Shown here one piece after another: positions 8,702-17,810 of a DNA stretch of 64,000 bases (position 1 is the first letter of the stretch; every line of letters starts with the position of its first letter). This DNA comes from Spirochaetales bacterium. Its GTDB lineage: Bacteria; Spirochaetota; Spirochaetia; SZUA-6; JAFGRV01. The stretch is taken from positions 35,985 to 99,984 of the forward strand of contig JAFGHO010000014.1 in the NCBI GenBank assembly GCA_016930085.1, given 5' to 3'. The notes under the pieces are model-generated. The model was not told the DNA's origin. It saw only the letters and a program-made list of their open reading frames with translations, and made no database searches. The position numbers were made by a program, and so were the translations under genes.

Positions 8702-9322
8702 ATGAAAAAGACAATAACCTGTTTTTGTGAGTCTGAGTTCGAAGCGGAGCTTCCGGATCGCGTTGACTGTAAAAAGCATCCAGAAACGGTCGATTCCATT
8801 ATCGACGGCAGTTTCCTCAATATACGTTGTCCGGAGTGCGGCAAGGTACTCAAACCCGAGGTTCCGTTTCTGCTCGAACATGTCGGGGGAGATTTTTCGG
8901 TCTATTTCATTCCCGAACTCGACAGGGTCGCCTATTTTCTGGGAAACCTCGAATATACTATCGGGGCGCCCGCGCGTGTGGTCATCGGATATCCGGAACT
9001 TGTCGAAAAACTCCTCATTATGAAAGCGGGACTCGACGACAGGGTGATCGAGGCGATTAAATTCTATCTGCTTCAGAAGGCGACGGACACGTCGAAGGAT
9101 GAAGATCGGGATATCGCCATTTCCTTCAGGGAACAAAAACCCGGGGCCCTCGTTTTTCATATCGAGGGAATGAAAGAGGATACTATCGGTGTTTCCGAGA
9201 TCAAACAGGAAATGTACGATAAAATAAAGACCGATATAGACGGCAAGGTAAAAGAAGAGCCCTTCAATACCTTTTTGGTCCCTCCCTATGTGTCATTGAA
9301 CAGGGTGTATATGGAAAAATGA
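8702..9322 (+). CDS. CpXC-domain protein, 206 aa
   Basis: The opening ITCFCESEFEAELP and the later CPECGK (around residues 40-46) form the two Cys pairs of CpXC-type proteins, a family of unknown function with a small zinc-ribbon-like domain. The remaining 150 residues hold alternating strands and helices without a motif I recognise. There is no signal peptide, so it is cytosolic. ATG 8702 is preferred over 8699 because AGGAG then lies 6 bases away. The stop overlaps the start of the next gene (ATGA), which implies coupled expression with the WD40-like protein. Confidence 0.7.
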   Translation: MKKTITCFCESEFEAELPDRVDCKKHPETVDSIIDGSFLNIRCPECGKVLKPEVPFLLEHVGGDFSVYFIPELDRVAYFLGNLEYTIGAPARVVIGYPELVEKLLIMKAGLDDRVIEAIKFYLLQKATDTSKDEDRDIAISFREQKPGALVFHIEGMKEDTIGVSEIKQEMYDKIKTDIDGKVKEEPFNTFLVPPYVSLNRVYMEK

Positions 9323-11337
9323 AAACCCGTCACATTTTATTATTTGTCATCCTTCTCGCGTGGATCGCCGCGATCGGATATGCGCAGGAAGGAAGGACGG
9401 TCATTCAAAGCGGCCATTTCGAGGAAATCAACTGCCTTCGATTTCATGAAAAGGCCGATCTCCTTTTTTCCGCTTCGGACGACGGCTGTATCAAGGTCTG
9501 GGATACGAACACCTCCGAAGTGCTTCAAAGTTTAAGGATTTCTTTCCGGCCTGTGGAAGAAATCGCCGTACACCCGGTGAAGCCGCATATTGCCGCACTT
9601 GAAATCACGGGTCCCGCTTCGTCCGTTATGACGGTGGCGGATTGGGAAAAAGGGGAAATTCTCTTCCGTGAGGAACTCGCCTTCATCCCCCTTTTCTTTA
9701 CCTATTCTCCAAAGGGGAATTATCTTGTCTACGGCAAACCCGAATGGAACAGCCTTTCCTTTTTCGATGCGGAAACGGGTGGGCGGCGTTCTTTTTTTCA
9801 GGATGGATTCGGCATAGTTTCCTGTCTCATTATTTCGGATAATGAAAAAAATATAATGGCCTACCAGTCTTCCGGAAAAATCTCGTATTGGAAACTCAGT
9901 ACACAAAAACCACTCCTCGACGAGCCGATCTCGACCCTGCCCGATCTTGCCGCAATCAGTATTTCAGGAAACAAACGCTTTATCGCCGCTTCGACGGGCA
10001 AAAAACTGGTCATCGTGGATCTTGTGACCGGCAGGGTGATCGCGCATACGGATATGGAAGGGATCACCTCGACCGGTATTTCGCGTGATGACACCGAAGT
10101 TATCTGTATCGCCAAAAAGGAAGGGACGTCGGGTCTTTACCGGTTTCGTTTCAATGGAAGCGATCTTGTACCGAAACCGATCGTATCCGGCGCCGGGATC
10201 TTCCGGAACGTCAATACACCGGTTTACACGAAGAAGGGAATCTTCTTTTCCGGCCCGGCCGGTCGTATCTATGAACTTTCATCAGACGATACACCGAAGG
10301 TGTTCTCATCCGGCAGGCTTATCCGGATTTCCGATATCGCCTTTATCAGCGATCTTATCGCACTCAGTAACGACAAACAGATAATAACCTTTCCCCTCAA
10401 CCTTCTCGATGTCAGTGAAACGACAATCGATGATGTCTCCGGCCTCGCATTGAATGTATTCGGCAATACCCTGAACACCGATGTCGGGCTTGAGTTTTTA
10501 CGGACCAACAAACTGCTTTTCTGGAGCAAAGATACAATTCCCGCCGGGTTTAATGTACTCAATATCAAAACGGGAGAGATCGAAGAGGAGTGTAGCGATT
10601 TCGCTAACCCGCTTATTCAGCTCGATTTTATCGATGATACCATCCTCACCCTCGAGAAAAACGGCCGTACGAAATTGCTGGACAAAGTTAGCTTCAAGCC
10701 GTCTTTCGACTATACGGTAAAGGGAATGAACAAAGTAATCTATGTTTCAGACAGCATTCTCATCGGGGCGCGCAGCAAGCTAAGCAGCGCGGGGAGTTCG
10801 ATTATTTCGATTAATCCGAAAACCGGGGAAACGGTCCCCCTCTCCGATCCGAGTCTGCTTTGCTACGATATCGCCTATGACCCCGCATCCCGTTATCTCT
10901 ATTCGTTGAGTATCGGACATGATGAGTCGGGTTCCGTTACCATGTTCAAGGCCCATTACGGGAGGGGATATGAAAGGGAACGGATTATTTCATCTTTCGC
11001 GGGCGAAGACCTTTCCGCTTCGATCGCCCTTGTCCCGGGCAACAGACAGGTGTATACGAGTTTGGGATTCGATTCGATAAAGCGCTGGAACGAAAGGACA
11101 TTGCAATCCTTTCCGCCCAGTACCAATATACCGAGAAAGCTCTATGTCGCGGGAACCTTCCTTCTTTCACTGAACAGGGACCGTTCGATCACGATCTGGG
11201 ATCGGTTCAAACACATCAAGATGTTCGATCTTTATTTTTTTGACGATTTCAAATGGATCGCGATATTCCCCGAAGGTGATTTCGTGACGTCGAAAAGCGC
11301 AGATGACTATGTCAAGCGCTTTTCTACCCGTCCGTAA
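9319..11337 (+). CDS. Exported WD40-like beta-propeller protein
   Basis: A 672-residue protein with a signal peptide (hydrophobic 4-19, cleavage likely after IGYA-QEG). Repeating four-stranded blocks fill the rest. Near residues 40-60 is a good WD40 repeat (HEKADLLFSASDDGCIKVWD). Later degenerate copies include KLVIVDLVTGRVIAHT and RDRSITIWDRFKHIKMFD near the C-terminus. There are enough blades for one or two propellers. Such proteins are binding scaffolds; no enzymatic residues are visible. It is translationally coupled to the CpXC gene, and its 3' end overlaps the convergent gene by 14 bases. Confidence 0.75.
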   Translation: MKTRHILLFVILLAWIAAIGYAQEGRTVIQSGHFEEINCLRFHEKADLLFSASDDGCIKVWDTNTSEVLQSLRISFRPVEEIAVHPVKPHIAALEITGPASSVMTVADWEKGEILFREELAFIPLFFTYSPKGNYLVYGKPEWNSLSFFDAETGGRRSFFQDGFGIVSCLIISDNEKNIMAYQSSGKISYWKLSTQKPLLDEPISTLPDLAAISISGNKRFIAASTGKKLVIVDLVTGRVIAHTDMEGITSTGISRDDTEVICIAKKEGTSGLYRFRFNGSDLVPKPIVSGAGIFRNVNTPVYTKKGIFFSGPAGRIYELSSDDTPKVFSSGRLIRISDIAFISDLIALSNDKQIITFPLNLLDVSETTIDDVSGLALNVFGNTLNTDVGLEFLRTNKLLFWSKDTIPAGFNVLNIKTGEIEEECSDFANPLIQLDFIDDTILTLEKNGRTKLLDKVSFKPSFDYTVKGMNKVIYVSDSILIGARSKLSSAGSSIISINPKTGETVPLSDPSLLCYDIAYDPASRYLYSLSIGHDESGSVTMFKAHYGRGYERERIISSFAGEDLSASIALVPGNRQVYTSLGFDSIKRWNERTLQSFPPSTNIPRKLYVAGTFLLSLNRDRSITIWDRFKHIKMFDLYFFDDFKWIAIFPEGDFVTSKSADDYVKRFSTRP

Positions 11338-11848
11338 ATGTATTGAGGACATCCGTGTAAAGCCTGGCAAGAAGAGGGTCGCCGGCGCCCCGTAATCCCC
11401 CGTCGGCAATAACATCGGATCTGTTTGTGTAAAACCAGTGATACAAACGTTTACAGGCGTCGGGCCTGTTGCCGGATGACCTGCAGATACCGACAATCGT
11501 TTTCATTTCCGGAAGACTGAATATCTTTCTGGCATTGTTCAGTGTTATGATAAATGACTTACCGCGGCCTGTCGATTCGATCATTACATCCTCTGCCCGG
11601 GCGGCTTTTGTTTTACGCTTTCCCCTCACCGGTTTTTTAGTCCTTTTTTGTTCGTATTCGACGATTTCCCTGTTCAGCTTGTCAACCTGCATGTTATGGA
11701 TGATGACGTTTGCCTGTTTCAGCAGAAAAATAAGGCCGTCTTCATCGATTTTTTTAAGGAGATCTTTGAGTTGTTTTTCAAGCCTGCTGCGTTGGGATTC
11801 CTTCCCGGACGTTTTCCCGGAACCGGATTTTTTTGTTGATTTTGCCAT
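11324..11848 (-). CDS. Conserved hypothetical protein, lysine-rich N-terminus
   Basis: A 174-residue protein with a clear ribosome site (GGAGG) before ATG 11848. Residues 1-20 are almost all Ser, Lys and Gly. Residues 20-65 look helical (LEKQLKDLLKKIDEDGLIFLL), followed by a second basic linker KKPVRGKRKTKAARA. The C-terminal 85 residues form a compact domain with SFIITLNNARKIFSLPEMK and a Cys at CRSSGNR. The two basic segments suggest nucleic-acid binding, but I recognise no family. It converges on the WD40-like gene with a 14-base overlap. Confidence 0.7.
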   Translation of the reverse strand: MAKSTKKSGSGKTSGKESQRSRLEKQLKDLLKKIDEDGLIFLLKQANVIIHNMQVDKLNREIVEYEQKRTKKPVRGKRKTKAARAEDVMIESTGRGKSFIITLNNARKIFSLPEMKTIVGICRSSGNRPDACKRLYHWFYTNRSDVIADGGLRGAGDPLLARLYTDVLNTFTDG

Positions 11849-12086
11849 CGATTCCTCCTCATGCGGTGATTATCGCCATCGTAAAACAAACCGGATAAAC
11901 GGCATTACAGACACTCATAGAGTCCGTTCCCATAGACCCCGGTATCCGCAAGAATGAGTCATCCCGCATCTACGGGCATTAATATAGCCCACTCAAGCCG
12001 GTTTGTCACGCCGTCATTACCGAAAATCCTTTCGTATATAGACCGATCCGCCTGCAAAAACGGATGTTTAGCGGCGGCAAATGCGT

Positions 12087-12104
12087 TTACGGGTATACCC
12101 GTAA
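12087..12104. repeat. 18-bp perfect palindrome upstream of C39-like gene
   Basis: TTACGGGTATACCCGTAA is perfectly symmetric with no loop. It sits 27 bp upstream of a putative -35 and 92 bp upstream of the coding start. Its form is that of an operator for a dimeric regulator. The rest of the 347-base gap (11849-12195) shows no gene. Confidence 0.6.
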
Positions 12105-12130
12105 TTTTTAAAAATACGTACTTTCCACGA

Positions 12131-12158
12131 TTTACAGGTTTACGGTAACGATTACACT
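12131..12158 (+). promoter_or_regulatory. Putative promoter of C39-like lipoprotein gene
   Basis: TTTACA, 16 bp, TACACT. The start codon is 38 bases downstream, leaving room for the AAGGAGG site at 12181-12187. Confidence 0.45.
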
Positions 12159-12195
12159 TTCAGGAGATATTATGAATATCAAGGAGGATAATCGT

Positions 12196-14004
12196 ATGAG
12201 AAAAAACGGGAGATTATTCCACCCGTGTATTGTAATAATGGTATTTCTGTCCATTATAGTAATCAATTGTGATCTTGAGGTAAACAGGATGCCGGAAATC
12301 GATGCGGCTGCCGATGATCCCCTTTCCGGGGAGCTTGCGATAAGCCGCTCGGAGGGAGACTCGATCCACATCACCCAGATCGTTCATCCCGTCTACAATC
12401 CCTCAGGACCTTCCGGAAGCAACAATTGCGGGCCCGCATCACTTGCGATGTGTCTGAGGGCGGCGGGCTATTTCGCCTACAGAAGCGCGGCGACACTGAC
12501 ACCTGAAGAACAAATCGATCACACACGCGCCCTGTTGTATCCGGAATTAAGCGGAAGTTTCACAACGATCACCCGGGCCGGTATACCCTACACCCAATTG
12601 AACCTCGACGGTAACCTCACGGATATCGAATCGCGATGCGGCAATGCGCTGTCCTCGATCGGGGGGGATATCATCGCATTCAATACCCGGGAAATCCTGG
12701 ACAAGGCGATGGATAACGGGCTTTCCGTTATCCTCGGGGGGTATTTGACCGATTCGTGGAAAAACCAGTTTTCGCCGTACGGTCATTGGTCGGGAAGCGG
12801 CTATCACTATATCGCGGTGACGGGAAAAACCTCTTCCGGCAGCTATGTGGTCAATGATCCGCTGTACCGGCACGGGGCGGTTCTCTTGAGCTATTCCCAG
12901 CTTCTCGTTTTCGATTTACATCGGCTTTCGGGAACGGCGGTTGACTGGTTTACACCGGCGCCCTTTGCCCTCAGAAAAACAGCCAACGGCAGGGCGTATG
13001 TCTTCATGAGAAGAGAAAGCGACAGGTATATCTACCGCACGTATCAGTATTCGGCGAACGGCGGATGGAGCCCCTGGAGTGTCGTCAATACCACCCCGAC
13101 TACAGGGAATCCGGTCGTTGTCGAACAGCCGTCCGGCCGCCTGCTTCTTTTTGTCAGGGGAACGGCCGGTCGGGTCCTTCTGTTCTCGGAGTCCTCATCC
13201 GGAAGCATGAACAATATGACGGATTTGGGCGGAGAAACATATTACCCGCTTACGGCGGTCAGGAACAGGGACGGACGCGTCGAGGTCCATGCCCGCGGTA
13301 TCGACGGTAATCTTTACAGGCGGGTTCAGACCGCGGTGAATGGTGATTTCGGGGGATGGGAGAAGATAATCGGCGGGGCAAAAACGGGCTCGGGCGCGTG
13401 CATGAACAGATACGGGAGGATCGAGATTTTCGCGGGCCTCGGCGGGTATTCCGGTAATATACCGCTTGGGCGTACATATCAGGTTAGTGCCGGCGGGGGA
13501 TACAGAGACGGCTGGGAGTATCTCGACGGACACCTCAAATATGAACCCGTCGTTTTCAGGGCACCCGATTCGCTTCTTTTTACCGCAGTCCGGAGCGTCG
13601 AGGAGAATATCCTCTATTATAAAACAGAGGAGAATAACTGGAGTTCATGGGCCAAAGTCGGAACAAACATGCTTGAAGTTGCCGGCCGGCCGGCGGGTGA
13701 AGGGATGTATTTTCGTGACTCAGGCGGAACCTGGTATCTGGATCTCACTATTTTTGTCCGCGCCAAATCGAATGTCATCAACTGGACGAGTTACCGGAAA
13801 CGGAACGGTTATTCCTCCTGGTCTTCCTGGAATTCGAATATCGAAGGGATTGCGACATCGGATCCCGCCGTTGCGAGGTACAGCGACGGACGCCTCTTTG
13901 TCGTCGTTCGCGGTACCACCCGGTACCTCTATATCAGATTGCAGAGCGGCTCTTTTCAGTCGTGGGATTCCTGGCAGGTGCTTGGAAATGATCTCCGGTT
14001 TTAA
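12196..14004 (+). CDS. C39-like papain-fold lipoprotein with propeller-type C-terminus
   Basis: The start is ATG 12196, 9 bases after AAGGAGG. Residues 1-25 form a lipoprotein signal ending VINC (Cys25). Residues 60-230 match a C39-like cysteine peptidase: SNNCGPASLAMCLRAAGY with Cys78, GSGYHYIAVTG with His204 and VNDPLYRHG with Asp221, giving a plausible Cys-His-Asp triad. From about residue 250 onward there are repeated strand blocks of the type GWSPWSVVN, GRLLLFVRG, GRVEVHARG and SWSSWNSNIEG, like PLL-type sialic-acid or fucose lectin propellers. It is likely a surface or periplasmic hydrolase with a glycan-binding platform. The gene stands alone with its own promoter and terminator. Confidence 0.75.
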   Translation: MRKNGRLFHPCIVIMVFLSIIVINCDLEVNRMPEIDAAADDPLSGELAISRSEGDSIHITQIVHPVYNPSGPSGSNNCGPASLAMCLRAAGYFAYRSAATLTPEEQIDHTRALLYPELSGSFTTITRAGIPYTQLNLDGNLTDIESRCGNALSSIGGDIIAFNTREILDKAMDNGLSVILGGYLTDSWKNQFSPYGHWSGSGYHYIAVTGKTSSGSYVVNDPLYRHGAVLLSYSQLLVFDLHRLSGTAVDWFTPAPFALRKTANGRAYVFMRRESDRYIYRTYQYSANGGWSPWSVVNTTPTTGNPVVVEQPSGRLLLFVRGTAGRVLLFSESSSGSMNNMTDLGGETYYPLTAVRNRDGRVEVHARGIDGNLYRRVQTAVNGDFGGWEKIIGGAKTGSGACMNRYGRIEIFAGLGGYSGNIPLGRTYQVSAGGGYRDGWEYLDGHLKYEPVVFRAPDSLLFTAVRSVEENILYYKTEENNWSSWAKVGTNMLEVAGRPAGEGMYFRDSGGTWYLDLTIFVRAKSNVINWTSYRKRNGYSSWSSWNSNIEGIATSDPAVARYSDGRLFVVVRGTTRYLYIRLQSGSFQSWDSWQVLGNDLRF

Positions 14005-14026
14005 CCCGGTTTTTTCACCCATTGAT

Positions 14027-14051
14027 ATCGGGGCCGGCAGGCGGCCCCGAT
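14027..14051 (+). terminator. GC-rich hairpin after C39-like gene
   Basis: ATCGGGGCCG and CGGCCCCGAT form a perfect 10-bp stem with a 5-base loop, 22 bases after the stop. It lacks a T run of its own and probably works with the second hairpin just downstream. Confidence 0.55.
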
Positions 14052-14059
14052 GAACGTTC

Positions 14060-14089
14060 GGGGGAGGGCGGTATTTGTCCTCCCCCTTT
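14060..14089 (+). terminator. Intrinsic terminator of C39-like gene
   Basis: GGGGGAGG and CCTCCCCC pair over an 11-base loop and are followed by TTTATCT. Confidence 0.65.
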
Positions 14090-14182
14090 ATCTGCATGAA
14101 CAAAGAGGAGATGGGGAACGGGCATCGTATATCCCCGCTTTTCCCTGAGCGTCATTATGTGGAGGGAAATGCCGAATTCTCC

Positions 14183-14211
14183 TTGATTAAATGGTAATTC
14201 GAATATACAAT
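14183..14211 (+). promoter_or_regulatory. Promoter of 63-aa gene
   Basis: TTGATT, 17 bp, TACAAT. It lies 73 bases before the small gene's ATG at 14284. Confidence 0.6.
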
Positions 14212-14283
14212 AAATGTAAGAGGCTCAATGGACTCAATTAATAATGGACGGGCCGGGCTCTATTTGAAGATGAGGAGTTTTTG

Positions 14284-14475
14284 ATGCCACAAAAAGTTTC
14301 ATCATTTGATGAATTATCCGCCTTTATCATCTCTTTCGGAGTCGAAGAAACAGAAGCAATACATATCGCAGAGGAGTTTATGGATAAAAACAATATCGAA
14401 TTTGATGCGGACGGCAATTTCAGCGCCCTGAATGTCGAGTTTTCCAAAGAAAAAAAAGCGGTAACGACATGTTGA
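14284..14475 (+). CDS. Small acidic hypothetical protein, 63 aa
   Basis: The start at ATG 14284 has GAGGAG 6 bases upstream and a good promoter further upstream, so the gene is probably real despite its size. The protein is acidic in its first 45 residues (FDELSAF, GVEETEAIHIAEEFMDK) and ends in a basic KEKKAVTTC. No family is recognised. It precedes the DEAH helicase, which has its own promoter. Confidence 0.6.
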   Translation: MPQKVSSFDELSAFIISFGVEETEAIHIAEEFMDKNNIEFDADGNFSALNVEFSKEKKAVTTC

Positions 14476-14505
14476 TCTGTGATACACATGATATTTCCGT
14501 AACTA

Positions 14506-14535
14506 CTGACGATCATTACCTTGCGAACTAATAAT
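14506..14535 (+). promoter_or_regulatory. Putative leaderless promoter of DEAH helicase
   Basis: CTGACG, 18 bp, AATAAT, followed by only 7 bases before the ATG at 14543. There is no Shine-Dalgarno sequence, so the start codon would fall at or near +1. Confidence 0.5.
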
Positions 14536-14542
14536 AAAAAGC

Positions 14543-17005
14543 ATGAATTCTAAAAAACTTCCTGTTTACAAACAGCGATCAAAAATTCTCAAACGGCTCG
14601 CCTCGAATCAGGTCATCGTTGTGGAAAGTCCCACCGGTTCGGGTAAAACAACCCAGATACCGCAGATTCTCTATGAAGCCCGGTATGCGAAGTCAGGCAT
14701 CATCGGTATAACGCAGCCGCGGCGTATCGCGGCCGTTTCCGTTGCACAATTTATCGCGAAACAGATGGGAAAAACCATCCCGGACACCGTCGGATACAAA
14801 ATGCGGTTTGAAGATGCAACCGACGCCCGGACAAAAATAAAGATCATGACTGACGGTATTCTCCTCCAGGAAATAAAAGCGGATTATATGCTTTCAAAAT
14901 ACAGCGTCATCATCGTCGATGAAGCCCATGAACGGAGCCTGAATATCGATTTTATCATCGGACTCTTGAAACGGATACTGCAAAGCAGACCGAATTTCAA
15001 GGTCATTATCTCCTCCGCAACGATCAATGCCCAGGTGTTTTCCGAATATTTCGACAGTTGTCCCGTGGTCAATATCGAGAGTATCATCTATCCCGTCAAA
15101 ATCGTCTATCAGGTCGCAAAGGTCGAGCATAATTTCGATATGATGCTGCAGAATATAACCGATATCATGTTCAGAATCGATAAAGAATCGGAAGAAGGTG
15201 ACGTCCTTGTTTTTCTTTCCGGTGAAAAGGGGATAAAGCAATGTATTACCATGCTTTACGGACTTCCCTTCGCGGACAAACTTGAAATTCTGCCCCTTTA
15301 CTCCCGCCTCTCGAGCGAAGAACAGGAAAAGGTGTTCAATCAGTATCCGGGAAAACGAAAGGTCATCGTTGCCACCAATATTGCCGAAACATCGGTGACC
15401 ATCGACGGCATTATTTATGTGATTGACAGCGGACTCGCAAAAATGAACTTCTACAATCCCAGGACATTCACTTCCTCCCTTGTCGAGGTCCCCATCTCAA
15501 AGGCCGCTTGTAACCAGCGAAAGGGAAGGGCCGGACGCACGAATCCCGGCGTCTGTTTCCGTCTTTATAACCATACCGATTACGAATCGAGATCCATGTT
15601 TACCCTCGAAGAGATATTCCGCACCGATCTGTCCGAGGTGGTATTGCGAATGGCTGAAATCGGTATTCATGATTTTGAAGGCTTTGATTTTATCTCGCAA
15701 CCGCAAAAGGAAGGCATTCATAGTGCCGTGGAAACCCTTACCATGCTCGACGGACTCGACGACAATATGGAACTCACTGAAATCGGAAAAATGATGGCGA
15801 TATTCCCCCTCCTGCCGCGGCATTCACGCATTATTGTCGAGGCGATTATGCGGTATCCGGTCGTCATCGAAGAGGTCCTGATCGCAACGGCTTTCCTGAC
15901 CACCAATTCCCCCTTTCTTCTCCCGCAGGGACTTGAAATCGAAGCGAGAAAGGCACATCATTCATTCAGGGACAAGAATGGGGATTTTCTCTCCTATCTC
16001 AAACTTTATAAAAGCTTTTTACGGACGAACAGGAAAGAGAAATTCTGTGAACAATATTTCCTTGATTACAAGACGATGCTTGAAATTCTCAATATCAAAA
16101 CACAACTCGAAGATATTGTGGCGGAAAATAAAATTCCCATTCGGTCGGGCGGCGGCGTCAAGGACTATATATCCGCTATCGCCAGGGGGCTTATTCAGTT
16201 TGTGTGCATAAAACGGGGAAAGGAGCTATACGCAAGCCTGACCGCAGAGAAAATATTTATTCATCCCGGTTCGGTGATGTTTCGAAAAAACCCCCGGTTC
16301 ATCGTGGCTGGTGAAATCGTCAAGACGACCCGCACATACGCCCGCTCGGTTTCCGAGATTCTGCCCGAATGGATTCCCGATATTTCTCCCCTGCTAACAT
16401 CCCTCCTTGGTGTGGAAGGGGGTGTGAAAAGAAAGCGAAGGGGTGAGAGGGATTATACGAATAATATCAAAATCGGCGGGGAAGTGTTCAGGATTGAAAC
16501 GGTAAAAGGAAAGAAGAAGACGGTCGTCCTCCCCTGGAACAAGGTAAAGGCGATGTTGCCGGCCTTGACGGATGCCATGATGCCTTCGTTCAAAGGATTG
16601 CGTGGAAAAATAATTTATGAACAATATGAGATTCTTTCGGGAACAAGGCTCGATACCTTGCTTAATCTGGCCGCGAAAATCAATCCGGAAAAGGAAATCA
16701 TCAGAAAATGGCCCCGAAATATCTTCCGTTTTCGTGAAAACCCCGCCCGCCTTTTGCAAAACCTTCGCTTGATTCTCATGCTATGCAAACAGAGGAAAAA
16801 ATCGAAACGTCTCGGATTTCTTTCGCTTCGAACGGACGGCGAAGGCAATTACCGTTTTATCTGTAAAAAGACCTTTTATTCGGCACTCACGGAAAGCCTC
16901 GCGAGCCTTGAAACCCTCGCGGACGAACCCGACGAGGTTCTCCAGGGTCCCGACCGTCAAACAGTGAACAAGCTATACCGGCGCCTCGCGGGATTGCTCG
17001 AATAA
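14543..17005 (+). CDS. DEAH-box RNA helicase, HrpA/HrpB-like
   Basis: An ATP-dependent RNA helicase of the DEAH/RHA group. Motifs in order: GSGKT (residues 32-36), TQPRRIAA (Ia), DEAH (126-129), SAT (158-160), FLSGEKGI and the motif VI block QRKGRAGR (near 325). The ratchet/HA2 region follows, with LPRHSRIIVEA. The 820-residue length is nearer HrpB than the 1300-residue E. coli HrpA, but motif VI and the overall order resemble HrpA. In bacteria these proteins act on mRNA or ribosomes; the target here is unknown. It converges on a Crp-type gene with a 37-base gap. Confidence 0.9.
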   Translation: MNSKKLPVYKQRSKILKRLASNQVIVVESPTGSGKTTQIPQILYEARYAKSGIIGITQPRRIAAVSVAQFIAKQMGKTIPDTVGYKMRFEDATDARTKIKIMTDGILLQEIKADYMLSKYSVIIVDEAHERSLNIDFIIGLLKRILQSRPNFKVIISSATINAQVFSEYFDSCPVVNIESIIYPVKIVYQVAKVEHNFDMMLQNITDIMFRIDKESEEGDVLVFLSGEKGIKQCITMLYGLPFADKLEILPLYSRLSSEEQEKVFNQYPGKRKVIVATNIAETSVTIDGIIYVIDSGLAKMNFYNPRTFTSSLVEVPISKAACNQRKGRAGRTNPGVCFRLYNHTDYESRSMFTLEEIFRTDLSEVVLRMAEIGIHDFEGFDFISQPQKEGIHSAVETLTMLDGLDDNMELTEIGKMMAIFPLLPRHSRIIVEAIMRYPVVIEEVLIATAFLTTNSPFLLPQGLEIEARKAHHSFRDKNGDFLSYLKLYKSFLRTNRKEKFCEQYFLDYKTMLEILNIKTQLEDIVAENKIPIRSGGGVKDYISAIARGLIQFVCIKRGKELYASLTAEKIFIHPGSVMFRKNPRFIVAGEIVKTTRTYARSVSEILPEWIPDISPLLTSLLGVEGGVKRKRRGERDYTNNIKIGGEVFRIETVKGKKKTVVLPWNKVKAMLPALTDAMMPSFKGLRGKIIYEQYEILSGTRLDTLLNLAAKINPEKEIIRKWPRNIFRFRENPARLLQNLRLILMLCKQRKKSKRLGFLSLRTDGEGNYRFICKKTFYSALTESLASLETLADEPDEVLQGPDRQTVNKLYRRLAGLLE

Positions 17006-17042
17006 CGGGTTGACGCCGGCCGGAATACGGAAACACCGCGCC

Positions 17043-17660
17043 TCACCGTTTTTTTTCTTTTAAAATGATCTCCCTGTCACCCAGCGCCGAATTGGTGACG
17101 ATCCCCCTTCGAAGAAGGTCCTGGATTGTCTGGAGAATATCATCCGAACGGATCCCGAGACGGTCGCACGCCCAATTGACGAACTTGTCGATATTGATCC
17201 GGAACCCGTTGAAGGTGGGGGTCCCGTAATCGTGCGCGAACTGGATAAGACCTCCGATAATCTGATTGTCCCTTGTGGTGACAATCATCTTCTGGAGAAT
17301 CGTATTCGCCCGTCTGAGCCGTTCCGAGAGAATCCGTATCATTTTTTTAGCAAAATCAGAGTTTTTTTCAATCACTTTCTCGAAAAGATTCTCGTTCATG
17401 ATGAGGAGCTTGGTCGGCTTTGTCGCGACGGCCGTTGCCGATCGCGCTTTTTTTTCGATAATCGCCATTTCACCGAACATATCGCCCCTGCCCAGACTTA
17501 TGAGTGTTTTTGATGAGGAGGTGTAGGTCGATTTTCTTATTTCGACCTCGCCTTCTATAATAATATAGAGTTCCTCGCCGCGGTCACCCTCCTGAAAAAT
17601 GACGGTACCTGTTTTAAACTGTTTCACATGACGGTCAAAAACATCCCTGTTTAGTCGCAT
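17043..17660 (-). CDS. Cyclic-nucleotide-binding-type (Crp/Fnr) regulator
   Basis: A 205-residue protein. Residues 15-120 form a cNMP-binding beta-roll with FQEGDRGEELYIIIEGEVEI, GRGDMFGEMAIIEKKARSATAVA (the phosphate-binding cassette, FGEMAI and R.ATA) and a C-helix LSERLRRANTILQKMI. Residues 140-205 could be a winged helix (FVNWACDRLGIRSDDILQTIQDLLRRGIV) but differ from the normal Crp helix-turn-helix. The start has GGAG 9 bases upstream. It is divergent from the SLBB gene. The ligand, if any, is unknown. Confidence 0.8.
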   Translation of the reverse strand: MRLNRDVFDRHVKQFKTGTVIFQEGDRGEELYIIIEGEVEIRKSTYTSSSKTLISLGRGDMFGEMAIIEKKARSATAVATKPTKLLIMNENLFEKVIEKNSDFAKKMIRILSERLRRANTILQKMIVTTRDNQIIGGLIQFAHDYGTPTFNGFRINIDKFVNWACDRLGIRSDDILQTIQDLLRRGIVTNSALGDREIILKEKKR

Positions 17661-17774
17661 TGATTATTCTCCCACTCTATAAAAATCGGTGAATATGAAT
17701 GATAACTCAAGAAAAAAGGACGCGTGTATGTCGCCCGAGAAATTTCACCTGGACGCAAACCCGGACACCTCCCC

Positions 17775-17804
17775 TTGACCTGATGAGATGATAGCTGTTA
17801 CTAT
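17775..17804 (+). promoter_or_regulatory. Putative leaderless promoter of SLBB gene
   Basis: TTGACC, 18 bp, TACTAT, ending 6 bases before the ATG at 17811. There is no ribosome-binding site between them. Confidence 0.55.
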
Positions 17805-17810
17805 ACGGCC

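Noticed and set aside
14096..14197. A 33-codon frame between the C39-like gene terminator and the small gene
   Set aside because: There is no ribosome site or promoter for it, and the composition is unremarkable.
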